A DNA stretch of 18,877 nucleotides from DAOTXL01 sp034434895 (GCA_034434895.1 DAOTYI010000178.1:1-18877), one strand, 5' to 3'; shown: positions 1 to 8,537, counted from the stretch's first letter. A program made the numbers and translations. Notes: generated from the letters alone by a model not told the origin.

Positions 1-219
1 TCATTGTCGGATTCCCATCTGACAAGTCGCCAAGGGCGAAAGCCATTCGGTGATCAGCGCGAATCTATCCGTTTATCTGCTTCTCATCCGTTGCTGTGAC
101 ATGGTAAACAAATACTCGCATTGACTATGACTTTGAGGGCTCTCAGTTGGGGGCCGACGATTTTCCGCCGCTGAGCAAGGGGATGGCCATTCTGCGCGAT
201 AGTCTAAGAGGAACCTGCC
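1..219. other. Leader region before the ABC importer genes, no supported gene
   Basis: No gene can be supported here. A + strand reading frame runs from the window edge to a stop at 51-53 and could be the last residues of an upstream gene, but it is too short to judge. A TTGACT at 121-126 has no acceptable -10 box at the right distance, so no promoter is called. The only clear signal is the Shine-Dalgarno sequence AGAGGA just before the ATG at 220. Confidence 0.4.
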
Positions 220-1941
220 ATGACCACACGTCGCATTTTCCAGGTGGGACAACCCACACGCCGCGCTGTGACGCTGGGAGACGCTCTCGTCCTGGTCGCC
301 CTGGCCGCCCTGCTTTATGCCGGGGCCCGGCTGGCGGTTGACGCCCCGGCAGTTGTCGAGGGACCCGACATCTCCCTCTCCCCTCGTGCCCTGCCCTGGT
401 ACGCCCTCCTGTCGGTGGGCCGTATGGCGGCAGCTTACGCCCTCTCGATGCTCTTCACCCTGGTCTACGGCTACCTGGCGGCCTACAACCGTCGCGCCGA
501 GCTGGTGCTGATGCCCCTGCTCGATGTGTTGCAGAGTGTGCCGATCCTGTCCTTTCTGCCGGTGGTGCTGCTCAGCTTCAGCGCGATTCTGCCGGAAGGC
601 ATTGCTGCCGAGCTGGCCTCGGTGGTGCTCATCTTCACCAGCCAGGCCTGGAACCTGACCTTCGCCTGGTACCAATCGCTGACCACCGTGCCCAAGGAGC
701 TGCGCGAGGCCAGCGCCACCTTTCGCTTCAACGGTTGGTTGCGTTTCAAGGCATTGGAGCTGCCCTTCGCCGCGCTCTCGCTGTTGTGGAACAGCATGAT
801 GAGCTGGGCCGGAGGGTGGTTCTTCCTGATGGCCGCCGAGATTTTCGTCGTGGGCCAGCGGGATTTTCGCCTGCCAGGGCTGGGTGCCTACCTGCAGGAG
901 GCGGCCAACCAGGGCAACCTGACGGCCATCCTCTGGGGCATCGGCACGCTGGTGCTGGTCATCGTCGCCCTCGACCAGTTAGTCTGGCGGCCGCTGCTGG
1001 CCTGGGCCGATCGCTTCAAGCTGGAGACGGTTGAGGGCGAAGAGCCACCCGCCTCCTGGTTCTATGATCTGCTGCGCCGCTCCCGCCTGAAGGAGTGGCT
1101 CTCCCGCCAGGTCATAGTGCCGCTTGGCGAACGGACCGACGCCTGGCTGCTGCGACGGTTCCCCCCGTCGGCCGGGGAGACGGGGGCCGGTTCCCGCCAT
1201 CCCTGGCTGGTCTATCTGTTGATCGCCGCAGGGGGGCTGGGCCTGGCTTACGGGGCCCTGCGTGCCGGGCAGATGTTGCTGCGTGTGCCGCCTGCCCAAT
1301 GGGGTGAGATTGGCCTGGGGGTCGCGGCCACCCTGCTGCGGGTGTTGGCCGCCCTGACCATTGCCCTGGCCTGGACCGTGCCGCTGGGTGTGGCCATTGG
1401 CACCAACCGCCGCCTGGCAGCCTGGCTGCAACCGGTGGTGCAGGTCATTGCCTCGGTACCGGCCACAGCCCTCTTTCCCGTCTTTTTGTTGCTCCTGGTC
1501 AGCCTGCCGGGCGGTCTTGACCTGGCGTCGGTGCTGTTGATGCTGATGGGCACCCAATGGTATCTGCTCTTCAACGTCATCGCCGGGGCTTCGGCCATTC
1601 CCCAGGACCTGAAGTACACCACCGCCTTGCTGCAACTGAGCCGTCGCGAGCGCTGGCGAACCCTCATCCTGCCGGCCCTATTCCCCTACGTCGTCACCGG
1701 GGCCATCACCGCCAGCGGCGGGGCGTGGAACGCCAGCATTGTGGCCGAGCATGTCGAGTTCGGCGGGCAGACTTTGCACGCGGTGGGGATCGGGGCGCTC
1801 ATCGCCCAGGCCACAGCCGGCGGCGACTACCCCCTGCTTCTGGCGGCTACCCTCAGCATGGTCCTGGCCGTGGTCGCCATCAACCGCCTGGTCTGGCGAC
1901 GGTTGTATCGTCTGGCCGAAGAACGCTATCGCATGGAGTGA
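220..1941 (+). CDS. ABC transporter permease, two fused permease domains (nitrate/sulfonate/taurine type)
   Basis: A 573-aa inner-membrane protein that forms the translocation path of an import ABC transporter. It contains two permease domains in one chain, roughly residues 60-265 and 360-560, each with several hydrophobic helices. Each half carries an EAA-type coupling loop that docks on the ATPase: ELREASATFRFNGW in the first half, and TTALLQLSRRERWRTLILP in the second. Single-domain relatives (SsuC, TauC, NrtB) are about 250-280 aa, so this is a head-to-tail fusion that could act as the whole membrane part. The ATG follows AGAGGA with a 7-base spacer. The ATPase gene begins 3 bases after the stop, so the two are co-translated. 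The substrate is not readable from the sequence; nitrate, sulfonates, taurine or thiamine precursors are family possibilities. No binding-protein gene lies in the window. Confidence 0.9.
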   Translation: MTTRRIFQVGQPTRRAVTLGDALVLVALAALLYAGARLAVDAPAVVEGPDISLSPRALPWYALLSVGRMAAAYALSMLFTLVYGYLAAYNRRAELVLMPLLDVLQSVPILSFLPVVLLSFSAILPEGIAAELASVVLIFTSQAWNLTFAWYQSLTTVPKELREASATFRFNGWLRFKALELPFAALSLLWNSMMSWAGGWFFLMAAEIFVVGQRDFRLPGLGAYLQEAANQGNLTAILWGIGTLVLVIVALDQLVWRPLLAWADRFKLETVEGEEPPASWFYDLLRRSRLKEWLSRQVIVPLGERTDAWLLRRFPPSAGETGAGSRHPWLVYLLIAAGGLGLAYGALRAGQMLLRVPPAQWGEIGLGVAATLLRVLAALTIALAWTVPLGVAIGTNRRLAAWLQPVVQVIASVPATALFPVFLLLLVSLPGGLDLASVLLMLMGTQWYLLFNVIAGASAIPQDLKYTTALLQLSRRERWRTLILPALFPYVVTGAITASGGAWNASIVAEHVEFGGQTLHAVGIGALIAQATAGGDYPLLLAATLSMVLAVVAINRLVWRRLYRLAEERYRME

Positions 1942-1944
1942 GCT

Positions 1945-3240
1945 ATGTCCAGGAACGAGTACCTGTTGGAACTGCGACACATCTACCAGCTCTACCGGAG
2001 CGGCGAGCGGACCTTCACCGCCGTGCAGGATGTGAGTCTGACGTTGGCTGCCGGTGAATTCGCCTGCCTGCTGGGACCATCGGGCTGTGGTAAAAGCACC
2101 CTGCTGCGGATCATCACCGGCCTGCAATCGCCCAGTGAGGGCCTGGTTCTCTACCGTGGTGTACCCCTGCGCGGGGTCAACCCCCACTCGACTATCGTCT
2201 TCCAGACCTTTGCCCTTTTTCCCTGGCTGACGGTGCAGGAGAATGTCGAGGTGGCGCTCAAGGCGCGTGGCCTGCCGCCCACGTTGCGCACGGCCCGCGC
2301 CTTAAAGTTGCTGGATATGGTCGGGTTGGACGGCTTTGAGACGGCCTATCCCCGCGAGTTGTCCGGCGGCATGCGCCAGAAGGTCGGCTTTGCCCGGGCC
2401 ATGGCTGTCGAACCGGAACTGCTCTGCCTGGACGAGCCCTTTTCCGCCCTGGATGTGCTGAGTGCCGAGGCGCTGCGCGGCGAACTGCTGGAGTTGTGGA
2501 CCGGCGGCGACATGCCCACCCAGGCCATCCTGATGGTTACCCACAACATTGAGGAGGCGGTGTTTATGGCCGACCGGATCGTGGTCATGGACCATGACCC
2601 CGGTCGGGTCGTGGCCGAGCTGACGGTGGGCCTGCCCCACCCGCGCCAGCGCAAGTCACCCGAATTTCTGGCGGTAGTGGACCGGGTGTATGCCACCCTG
2701 GCCGGGCAGACCCAGCCGGAGCACCTGGAGTTGGGCAGCGCACCCGGCGAGCCGGGCCGCACCCGGTCGCTGCCTCATGTCGGCATCAACGACCTGGCCG
2801 GCTTGCTGGAGCACCTGAACGAGGCCCCTGGCAGCCGCCATGACATCTACCAGCTGGTGGATGACCTCAATGTTGACTCTGATCACCTGCTACGCCTGAC
2901 CGAAGCGGCCGAACTGCTGGGGTTTACCACCATCGCCGAGGGCGACATCACCCTGACGCCCCTGGGAGAGACCTTTGCCGAGGCCAGCATCCTGGCCCGC
3001 AAGGAGATCTTTGCCGCGCGTCTGCGGCGCCTGCCGCTCTTTCGCTGGCTGCTGGCCCTGGTGCGGGCCTCCGAGGGACAGCGCCTCAGGTCGGAGGTGG
3101 TGCAAACCGCCCTGGAGCTCGAGTTCCCGGCTGAGGAGGCGGAACGCCAGTTGGATACGGCGATCCACTGGGGGCGGTACGCCGAGTTGTTGGCCTACGA
3201 CGATGACGAGGGGATGCTCTACCTGGAGCCTGCAGGGTAG
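1945..3240 (+). CDS. ABC transporter ATP-binding protein with C-terminal AAA-associated domain (nitrate/sulfonate type)
   Basis: A 431-aa cytoplasmic ATPase that powers the preceding permease. Residues 1 to about 260 form the nucleotide-binding domain: Walker A GPSGCGKST at 44-52, a Q-loop in IVFQTFALFPW, signature LSGGMRQK, Walker B LLCLDEP, and H-loop MVTHNIEEA. This pattern is that of the SsuB/TauB/NrtD group. After a linker, residues from about 275 to the end form an extra domain resembling the AAA-associated C-terminal domain of some archaeal and Chloroflexota importers, with short helices and an acidic tail. It is of unknown, possibly regulatory, function. The start is fixed by GGAG six bases before the ATG and by the 3-base gap after the permease stop. 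All catalytic motifs are intact. Substrate specificity is unknown. Confidence 0.92.
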   Translation: MSRNEYLLELRHIYQLYRSGERTFTAVQDVSLTLAAGEFACLLGPSGCGKSTLLRIITGLQSPSEGLVLYRGVPLRGVNPHSTIVFQTFALFPWLTVQENVEVALKARGLPPTLRTARALKLLDMVGLDGFETAYPRELSGGMRQKVGFARAMAVEPELLCLDEPFSALDVLSAEALRGELLELWTGGDMPTQAILMVTHNIEEAVFMADRIVVMDHDPGRVVAELTVGLPHPRQRKSPEFLAVVDRVYATLAGQTQPEHLELGSAPGEPGRTRSLPHVGINDLAGLLEHLNEAPGSRHDIYQLVDDLNVDSDHLLRLTEAAELLGFTTIAEGDITLTPLGETFAEASILARKEIFAARLRRLPLFRWLLALVRASEGQRLRSEVVQTALELEFPAEEAERQLDTAIHWGRYAELLAYDDDEGMLYLEPAG

Positions 3241-3272
3241 TAGCAGAACCGGCACCACGATCCGGCTGATCC

Positions 3273-3476
3273 ATCGTATTTGGCGGCCTGCCCATCGTCT
3301 ACGCCATCGTGCAGTCCCGACGGATGCTCATGAACCTGAAAGAGTTCCTGAGCTTCAGCAAGTACGACCTGCCGCGCTTCAATACCGGCGAGCGGCTGAC
3401 GGTGCTGGTCACCGTCCTGGGCAGGATCGTCTATGGCATTACCGGCCTGACGGTGTGGTTCCTGAGTGGAATGTGA
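3273..3476 (+). pseudogene. C-terminal remnant of a membrane protein
   Basis: Frame 3273-3476 reads as a convincing protein tail: a hydrophobic start (VFGGLPIVYAIVQS), a polar amphipathic stretch (LKEFLSFSKYDLPRF), then a transmembrane segment (LTVLVTVLGRIVYGITGLTV) and a stop at 3474-3476. The frame is closed by a stop at 3267-3269, with no start codon or ribosome site before the homology-like part. The upstream portion is therefore missing, and this is most simply the residue of a deleted gene. An internal ATG at 3324 would give a 50-aa single-pass protein but has no Shine-Dalgarno sequence. The family is not recognised. It lies directly after the ABC importer genes and stops just before the HEAT-gene promoter. 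Confidence 0.45.
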
Positions 3477-3493
3477 CAGGGTCCAGGTTCCGG

Positions 3494-3522
3494 TTGGCAA
3501 ACGGACAATTCTGTGCTACAAT
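3494..3522 (+). promoter_or_regulatory. Sigma-70-type promoter of the HEAT-repeat gene
   Basis: TTGGCA (3494-3499) and TACAAT (3517-3522) are separated by exactly 17 bases, giving 5/6 matches in each box. Transcription would start near 3529, about 23 bases before the ATG at 3552. The promoter covers the longer in-frame start at 3513, which argues for the shorter protein. It gives the HEAT gene its own expression, separate from the ABC importer genes. Confidence 0.7.
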
Positions 3523-3551
3523 ACAGGCACAGCCAGGCTGTTGGACATTTG

Positions 3552-4565
3552 ATGGCGAGCAATCTGGACGAACTGAAACAAACCCTGGAAGCTCTGAAGA
3601 AAAGAAAGGGCACGATCCCCTTCTCGATGCTTTACCCGCTCTCCGACCTGGCCGGGCAGCGTTGGGTCGAATTCGATGCCGCCTGGAGCACATTTTCGAC
3701 CGACCAGCGCCGGCACCTGATTCAGGCCCTGGTCGAACTGGCCGAGGCCAGCTTTGAGGTCTACTTTGACCCCATCTTCCGCCATTGCCTGGATGATCCG
3801 GACGAGAAGGTGCGGGCTATGGCCATTGACGGGTTGTGGGAGAGCGAAGACCCGGCCCTGATCGGCCCCCTCCTGACCATGCTTCGTTCCGATCCCTCCG
3901 CCCAGGTGCGGGCCGCAGCCGCCAGGGGGCTGGGACACTTTGTGCTGGCCGGTGAACTGGAGAAGCTGGACCAGCCGATCCAGGCCCGGATCGTGAATGA
4001 GCTCCTGATCACCATCCATCAGACGGAGGAGCAGACCGAAGTGCGCCGTTGTGCCGTCGAGTCGGTGGCCTATGCCTCCACCCCTGAGGTTCTGGACGCG
4101 CTGGAGATGGCCTATTCCGAGGAGGACGAACAGATGCGGATCAGCGCCGTCACCGGCATGGGGCGCAGTTGTGACCGGCGTTGGAAGGAGATCCTCCTGG
4201 CCGAACTGCAAAGCGACTCGCCGGCCATGCGCTATGAGGCCGCCTGGGCCTGTGGCGAGCTGGCCCTGCGCCAGGTTGTGCCTGTCCTGGGCCGCCTGGT
4301 GGACGATCCCGACGCCCAGGTCCGCAGTGCGGCGATCTGGGCCTTGGGCCAGATCGGCGGCCCACTGGCCAGAGAGATCCTCCTGGAGGCCTATGATCAG
4401 GCCGGCGATGAGGATACTCTGGACGCCATTGACGAAGCTCTGGCCGAGCAAGCCCTGCTCGAAGGCGAGTTCGACTTTCCCCTGTACGAACTTGACGAAG
4501 ACCTGGATGGCGAGCTACCTGAAGATGAATTTTTTCCTGTTTGGGATGCAGAAGAGGATGACTGA
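3552..4565 (+). CDS. HEAT-repeat protein
   Basis: A 337-aa cytoplasmic protein made largely of HEAT (PBS-lyase-like) helical repeats, a scaffold fold used for protein-protein contacts. At least six repeats are visible, each with the pattern D-x-VR-x-AA-x-x-LG: DPDEKVRAMAIDGLWE, DPSAQVRAAAARGLG, TEVRRCAVESVAYA, DEQMRISAVTGMG, SPAMRYEAAWACGEL and DPDAQVRSAAIWALGQIG. An N-terminal part of about 65 residues (LDELKQTLEALKKRKG) looks helical and is not repeat-like. The C-terminus is very acidic. An earlier in-frame ATG at 3513 lies inside the promoter, so the ATG at 3552 is chosen; it lacks a clear Shine-Dalgarno sequence. It converges on the exporter operon. Similar proteins occur in cyanobacteria and Chloroflexota, but the partner is unknown. 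Confidence 0.85.
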   Translation: MASNLDELKQTLEALKKRKGTIPFSMLYPLSDLAGQRWVEFDAAWSTFSTDQRRHLIQALVELAEASFEVYFDPIFRHCLDDPDEKVRAMAIDGLWESEDPALIGPLLTMLRSDPSAQVRAAAARGLGHFVLAGELEKLDQPIQARIVNELLITIHQTEEQTEVRRCAVESVAYASTPEVLDALEMAYSEEDEQMRISAVTGMGRSCDRRWKEILLAELQSDSPAMRYEAAWACGELALRQVVPVLGRLVDDPDAQVRSAAIWALGQIGGPLAREILLEAYDQAGDEDTLDAIDEALAEQALLEGEFDFPLYELDEDLDGELPEDEFFPVWDAEEDD

Positions 4566-4567
4566 AT

Positions 4568-4615
4568 CGGGCTGACCCCAATACGGTTTAGACAGGCAAA
4601 TGGGGGTGGAGCCCG
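4568..4615. terminator. Possible bidirectional terminator stem between convergent genes
   Basis: CGGGCT (4568-4573) pairs with AGCCCG (4610-4615), and CCCC (4576-4579) can pair with the G run at 4602-4606 inside it. The stem is imperfect, with a loop of about 22 bases. It lies in the 76-base gap between the HEAT gene and the last gene of the opposing operon, where a shared terminator is expected. No T-run follows on either strand, so termination is only a suggestion. Confidence 0.3.
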
Positions 4616-4641
4616 TTCCTCTGAGTCTTGGTATCTTTGAT

Positions 4642-5973
4642 TCATCTCAAGACGGCATCGGCCGGCATCCCCGGCTTGAGAAGGTGCTCCCGATTGGGCA
4701 GGCGTACCCGTACGGCAAAGACCATCGTCACCCGGTCCTTTTCCGTCTGCACATTCTTGGGGGTAAACTCGGCCTCCTGGGAGATGTAGGAGACCGTCCC
4801 GGTAAAGACCCGCTCGGGGAAAGAATCTACCCGTACCTCAACCTCCTGCCCCAGATAGACCCGCCCCAGCTCATCTTCCGGGATGTAGAGAGTCAGCCTG
4901 ACCTCATCCAGGTTGGCCACGGTGAGCAGTGTTGCGCCAGCGAGGGCCGTCTCACCCTTATGAGCCGGACAGGTGGTGACCACGCCGGCAATGGGCGAGC
5001 GCAGCGTCATCTTGTCTATCTGGACTTGCAGGATGGTGACAGCCGCCTGAGCCTTTTGGAGCTGAGCCTGGGCAACCCCGATCTCCTCTGCCGTTGGCCC
5101 GGCCTGCAGTTCAATCAGTTTGGCCCTGGCCACCTCAACCCCGGCCTCCGCCAGTTTATAGTGCGCTTCGGCCAGATGCACCTGGCTGACCACTGCCAGC
5201 GGATTGGCGCGCAGGGCTTTCAGTGCGGCCAGCGTCTCTTCAGCCCCCTGGTGGTTGGCCCTGGCCGCCTCGAGCGCGGCCTGAGCAGCCTGCACCTGGT
5301 AGTCATAGACGACATACAGCCGTTTTTCTTCCAACGTCCCCTGAGCGCGGTATTGGTCCCGCTCCACCTTGGCGGTCTCCAGTTGCGCCTGGGCCTGCTC
5401 AACCTGCACAGCGGCCAGGTCCACCGCTGCCTGCGCCTGGACAATCTGGGCGTCAATCTCCTGCGGGTTGTCCAGGATGGCCTGGGCGTCCCTCCAGGCG
5501 GTTTCGGCCGCATCTCGCCCGGCAAGGGCCTGGTCGAGCGCAGCCTGGGCGGCCAGAATCTGAGCCGGGTGCGTGCCGGCCCTGACATTTTCCAGGTTGG
5601 CCTCGGCAGCAGCGACCGCAGCCTGCGCCTGAACCATCTGCGCCTGGAGCAGGCTTGTATCCAGTTCGACCAACACCTGCCCGGCCTGCACCTCATCCCC
5701 CTCCCCGACATAGAGGCCCACGATCCGCCCGCCGAACTCGGAGACGATGGACACCGCCTCACCCTCAATGCTGCCCGAAGCCAACACCCCCTGCGCTTCT
5801 CCGGTTTCGGGCCTGTCGCTCAACCAGGTGACGAACTGCCTGGCCCGGTCGGCTTCCAACCCACGGTCTACCAGGAACCGGGTTGCCTGCTCTGGCGACC
5901 GGCGCACCCATTGCCAGCCCCCCACCGCTCCCACGACCAGGACTGCTGCCAGGAGCAAAGCGATCCGCTTCAT
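4642..5973 (-). CDS. HlyD-family membrane-fusion (adaptor) protein, YbhG-like, second copy
   Basis: A 443-aa adaptor anchored in the membrane by an N-terminal helix (residues 4-20) and lying outside it. It would link the ABC-2 exporter to the outside. Domain order: an N-terminal lipoyl half (SGSIEGEAVSIVSEFGGRIVG to LVELD, 67-105), a long alanine/glutamine-rich coiled-coil hairpin (about 106-320), the second lipoyl half (RSPIAGVVTTCPAHKGE, 325-341), then a beta-barrel domain with the family motif AEFTPKNVQTEKDRV (401-415) and a C-terminal LLKPGMPADAVL. The ATG is preceded by GGAGAG and overlaps the stop of the preceding adaptor by four bases (ATGA), so the two are translationally coupled. The barrel and C-terminus are clearly paralogous to that neighbour, which indicates an old tandem duplication. 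It is the last gene of the operon. Confidence 0.88.
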   Translation of the reverse strand: MKRIALLLAAVLVVGAVGGWQWVRRSPEQATRFLVDRGLEADRARQFVTWLSDRPETGEAQGVLASGSIEGEAVSIVSEFGGRIVGLYVGEGDEVQAGQVLVELDTSLLQAQMVQAQAAVAAAEANLENVRAGTHPAQILAAQAALDQALAGRDAAETAWRDAQAILDNPQEIDAQIVQAQAAVDLAAVQVEQAQAQLETAKVERDQYRAQGTLEEKRLYVVYDYQVQAAQAALEAARANHQGAEETLAALKALRANPLAVVSQVHLAEAHYKLAEAGVEVARAKLIELQAGPTAEEIGVAQAQLQKAQAAVTILQVQIDKMTLRSPIAGVVTTCPAHKGETALAGATLLTVANLDEVRLTLYIPEDELGRVYLGQEVEVRVDSFPERVFTGTVSYISQEAEFTPKNVQTEKDRVTMVFAVRVRLPNREHLLKPGMPADAVLR

Positions 5974-7496
5974 CGTCTCTCTCCAATCTCCAGAACGGCA
6001 TCGGCCGGCATGCCGGGCTTGAGGGCATGGTCTGCATTGGACAGCCTGACCCTGACGGCAAAGACCATGTTCACCCGTTCTTCACGGGTCTGGACATTGC
6101 GGGGCGTGAACTCGGCCTGGCCGGAGATGAAAGAGACGGTGCCTGTAAAAGTGCGGCCGGGATAAGCGTCCACCGTCACCTGCACCGGCTGGCCGATATG
6201 CACCTGACCCAACCGATTCTCCGGCACATAGAGGGTCAGGGTCAGATGGTCCAGATCGGCCAGGGTCAGCAGAGGGGAGCCAGGCCGGGCCACCTCCCCC
6301 ACATGCACCGGCCGTTCCAGCACCAGGCCGGAGATGGGCGCCGTCAGGCTGAAACGGCTGGCCTGCACCTCCAGGGCGCTCAGCGCCGCCTGGGCCATCT
6401 TGACCTGCGACTCGACGGCCGCGATCTGCTGGGGCGTGGCACCCATCCGCAGACCATCCACCTGAGCCTGAGCCAGGGCCACGTTGGCCCGGGCGATCTC
6501 GACCTGGGAGCGGGCTGCGTTCACCTGAGCCTGCAGGGCCAGAGGGTTGGCCTTTTGCTGTTGAAGCTGGGCCAGGTAGCTGTGAGCGCCGTTCCTCGCC
6601 GCCTGAGCCTGGTCCAGGCCGGTCCAGGCAGCCCATGATTGATAGGTGGCGATGGCCTGCTGGTAGCGTGCCGTGGGCAGCGCAGCCGAGGAGGGCTTGA
6701 TGTGCACCTTCATATAGACGGTGATCGTACCGTCGTCAATCACGATCTTGTACCTGCCGATGAGATACTCGCCATCTCCCAGGTCAGGGGGCAGGGGGAT
6801 TTCCGGGGGCAATGTGCCCAGGTCGAAGGAGCCGATCAGGACCCACTCGTCATATGGCTCGAACTCTTGCAGAAGGCTGACCATCTCATCGGCAAAATCG
6901 CGGCCTGTCTGGGCTGCATTGGCCAGGGCCTGGGCTTGTTGCTGCTGGAGATCCAACACCTGGAGTTGTGCCCGAGCAGCGATGATGGCCAGCTCCAGGT
7001 CCTGAGGATGATCGCGCATCGCCTGAGCATCCTCCCAGGCGACGCGGGCCGCCTCTTCTGCAACCCTGGCCTGTTTCAATAGGGCCAGAGCGTGGTCCAG
7101 TGTTTCCTGCCGGACGCCGGCTTTCACCCGGGCCAGGTTGGCCTGAGCTACAGCCACCTCAGCTTTCGCCTGCTCGATCTGGGCCAGCAACAACGAATCG
7201 TCCAGGCGGACCAGCAGTTGGCCCTGCACCACCTCATCTCCTTCGTCGGCATAGAGGGCAACGATCCGCCCACCCAACTCCGCCGTCACCGCTGCCTCAT
7301 CGGCCTCGATAAAGCCGGAGACAACCAGATTGGCCGGCTCCTCCTCAGGCCCCAGACCCAACCTGGCTGCCCCTTTCTCCAATTCCTCCTGTGCCCAAAA
7401 CCACCATTCTGGATGTTTGTTGACATACCACCAACCGCCGCCCATCGCCCCGGCGAGCACAAGCAGGATGATCAGGGCTATCACAGCTCGTTTCAT
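5970..7496 (-). CDS. HlyD-family membrane-fusion (adaptor) protein, YbhG-like, first copy with enlarged hairpin
   Basis: A 508-aa periplasmic or extracytoplasmic adaptor with an N-terminal membrane helix (about 4-25). The lipoyl halves are at 60-99 (SGFIEADEAAVTAELGGRIV to LLVRLD) and 382-400 (FSLTAPISGLVLERPVHVG). The barrel contains EFTPRNVQTREERVNMVFAV (462-481) and the chain ends with ALKPGMPADAVLEIG. The coiled-coil hairpin (100-380) is interrupted at about 205-270 by a non-coil stretch rich in Pro, Asp and beta-forming residues (IPLPPDLGDGEYLIGRYK) that its paralogue lacks, making this copy 65 residues longer. The ATG at 7494-7496 follows GAGGGG and is preferred to a start 78 bases upstream, which would lie inside the preceding gene and add a Cys/Pro-rich leader. 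It follows the second ATPase by 22 bases and overlaps the next adaptor by four. Confidence 0.88.
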   Translation of the reverse strand: MKRAVIALIILLVLAGAMGGGWWYVNKHPEWWFWAQEELEKGAARLGLGPEEEPANLVVSGFIEADEAAVTAELGGRIVALYADEGDEVVQGQLLVRLDDSLLLAQIEQAKAEVAVAQANLARVKAGVRQETLDHALALLKQARVAEEAARVAWEDAQAMRDHPQDLELAIIAARAQLQVLDLQQQQAQALANAAQTGRDFADEMVSLLQEFEPYDEWVLIGSFDLGTLPPEIPLPPDLGDGEYLIGRYKIVIDDGTITVYMKVHIKPSSAALPTARYQQAIATYQSWAAWTGLDQAQAARNGAHSYLAQLQQQKANPLALQAQVNAARSQVEIARANVALAQAQVDGLRMGATPQQIAAVESQVKMAQAALSALEVQASRFSLTAPISGLVLERPVHVGEVARPGSPLLTLADLDHLTLTLYVPENRLGQVHIGQPVQVTVDAYPGRTFTGTVSFISGQAEFTPRNVQTREERVNMVFAVRVRLSNADHALKPGMPADAVLEIGERR

Positions 7497-7518
7497 TTTA
7501 CCCCTCGCTGAAACTTCT

Positions 7519-8475
7519 TTACTGCCTGGACATCCGCACGCTGGAGATAAAGACATCTTCCAGCGACGGGGCAATTCGATCCATCGTCCGCACGCCGATT
7601 CCCCTGCCCTGAAGAGCCTCTCTGATGCGCGGTTTCAGGGCCTCCACATCGGGGGCAACGGCATGGATCAGCATGCCGTACAAGGCCACTTCCTCAAAAG
7701 CCCCCATTTCGCGCAGAGCCGGGATAGCCAGGGCCGGATCGTCACAGTCAATCTCCAACACCTGGCCGCGCATCCTGGTCTCTTTGATCTCAGCCGGCGA
7801 GCCGTGGGCCACGATACGGCCATGTTGGATAAAGGCCAGGTTATGACAATGCTCGGCCTCGTCCATATAATGGGTGGTGACCATGATCGTGGTTCCCTCT
7901 TCGGCCAGTTTATAGAGCAGGTCCCAGAAGGCGCGCCGCGAAACAGGATCCACACCGGCCGTCGGCTCGTCCAGGAACAGCATTTCCGGCTCATGGATGA
8001 TGGCTGTGCCCAGGGCCAGGCGTTGCTTCCAACCACCTGACAGGTTGCGGGTTAGCGTGTGCTCCTGTCCTTCCAGGCCGGCCATATGCAGGACAAACTC
8101 TTTTCGTGCCCGGAGCTGTCTGCCCTTCACGCCGTAGGTCCGCCCATAGAAGTTCAGATTCTCCTCCACTGTCAGGTCATCGTACAGGCTGAACCGCTGC
8201 GACATATAGCCGATATGTCTCTTGATCTCGGCCGTCTGGCTCACGATATCAAAGCCGAGGACCGTGGCCCTGCCCGATGTCGGCTTGAGCAGGCCCAGCA
8301 ACATGCGGATGGTTGTCGTCTTGCCCGCGCCGTTGGGTCCCAGGAAGCCATAGATCTCCCCTCGCCAGACGTGAAACGTCACCCCATCTACAGCAGTGAA
8401 ATCCCTGAACTTTTTGGTCAGGTCTATGGCCTGAACGGCATAGTGACCGGCATGTGACTCGCACAGACTGTTCAT
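7519..8475 (-). CDS. ABC-2 exporter ATP-binding protein, equivalent of the C-terminal half of YbhF
   Basis: A 318-aa cytoplasmic ATPase of an ABC-2 type exporter (drug, lipid or cation efflux class). All motifs are complete: Walker A GPNGAGKTT (46-54), Q-loop GYMSQRF, signature LSGGWKQR (from 145), Walker B MLFLDEPTAGVDP, and H-loop VTTHYMDEAEHC with His202. The C-terminal 100 residues form the regulatory tail ending in LEDVFISSVRM. The catalytically complete motif set and the TTHxMDEAE-C signature match the second half of E. coli YbhF. The start is uncertain: ATG 8475 has AGG eight bases upstream and begins a normal N-terminus. ATG 8530-8532 sits 5 bases after the preceding stop and would add a Cys-rich 19-residue leader of no family type. 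It works with the next ATPase, one permease and two adaptors. Confidence 0.9.
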   Translation of the reverse strand: MNSLCESHAGHYAVQAIDLTKKFRDFTAVDGVTFHVWRGEIYGFLGPNGAGKTTTIRMLLGLLKPTSGRATVLGFDIVSQTAEIKRHIGYMSQRFSLYDDLTVEENLNFYGRTYGVKGRQLRARKEFVLHMAGLEGQEHTLTRNLSGGWKQRLALGTAIIHEPEMLFLDEPTAGVDPVSRRAFWDLLYKLAEEGTTIMVTTHYMDEAEHCHNLAFIQHGRIVAHGSPAEIKETRMRGQVLEIDCDDPALAIPALREMGAFEEVALYGMLIHAVAPDVEALKPRIREALQGRGIGVRTMDRIAPSLEDVFISSVRMSRQ

Positions 8476-8537
8476 TCTGTCAACCTGGAATTGCCTGCAA
8501 CATGGACTGGCCGCCGGGCACAGGGCGGGCATGGCCG

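Noticed and set aside
73..675. Long minus-strand open frame opposite the permease gene
   Set aside because: Gln/His/Arg-rich translation without protein-like patterns, and it lies antisense to a clearly real gene in G+C-rich DNA.
3513..3551. Upstream ATG as the start of the HEAT-repeat protein
   Set aside because: It lies between and over the -10 region of a good promoter, upstream of the predicted transcript start, so it would not be in the mRNA.
4600..6165. 521-residue + strand open frame
   Set aside because: It is antisense to the HlyD-like adaptor genes, and the translation is low-complexity Gly/Leu/Gln/His without motifs.
8476..8532. 19-residue N-terminal extension of the second exporter ATPase
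   Set aside because: Cys-rich leader not expected in the family and with a weaker ribosome site; kept only as an alternative start.
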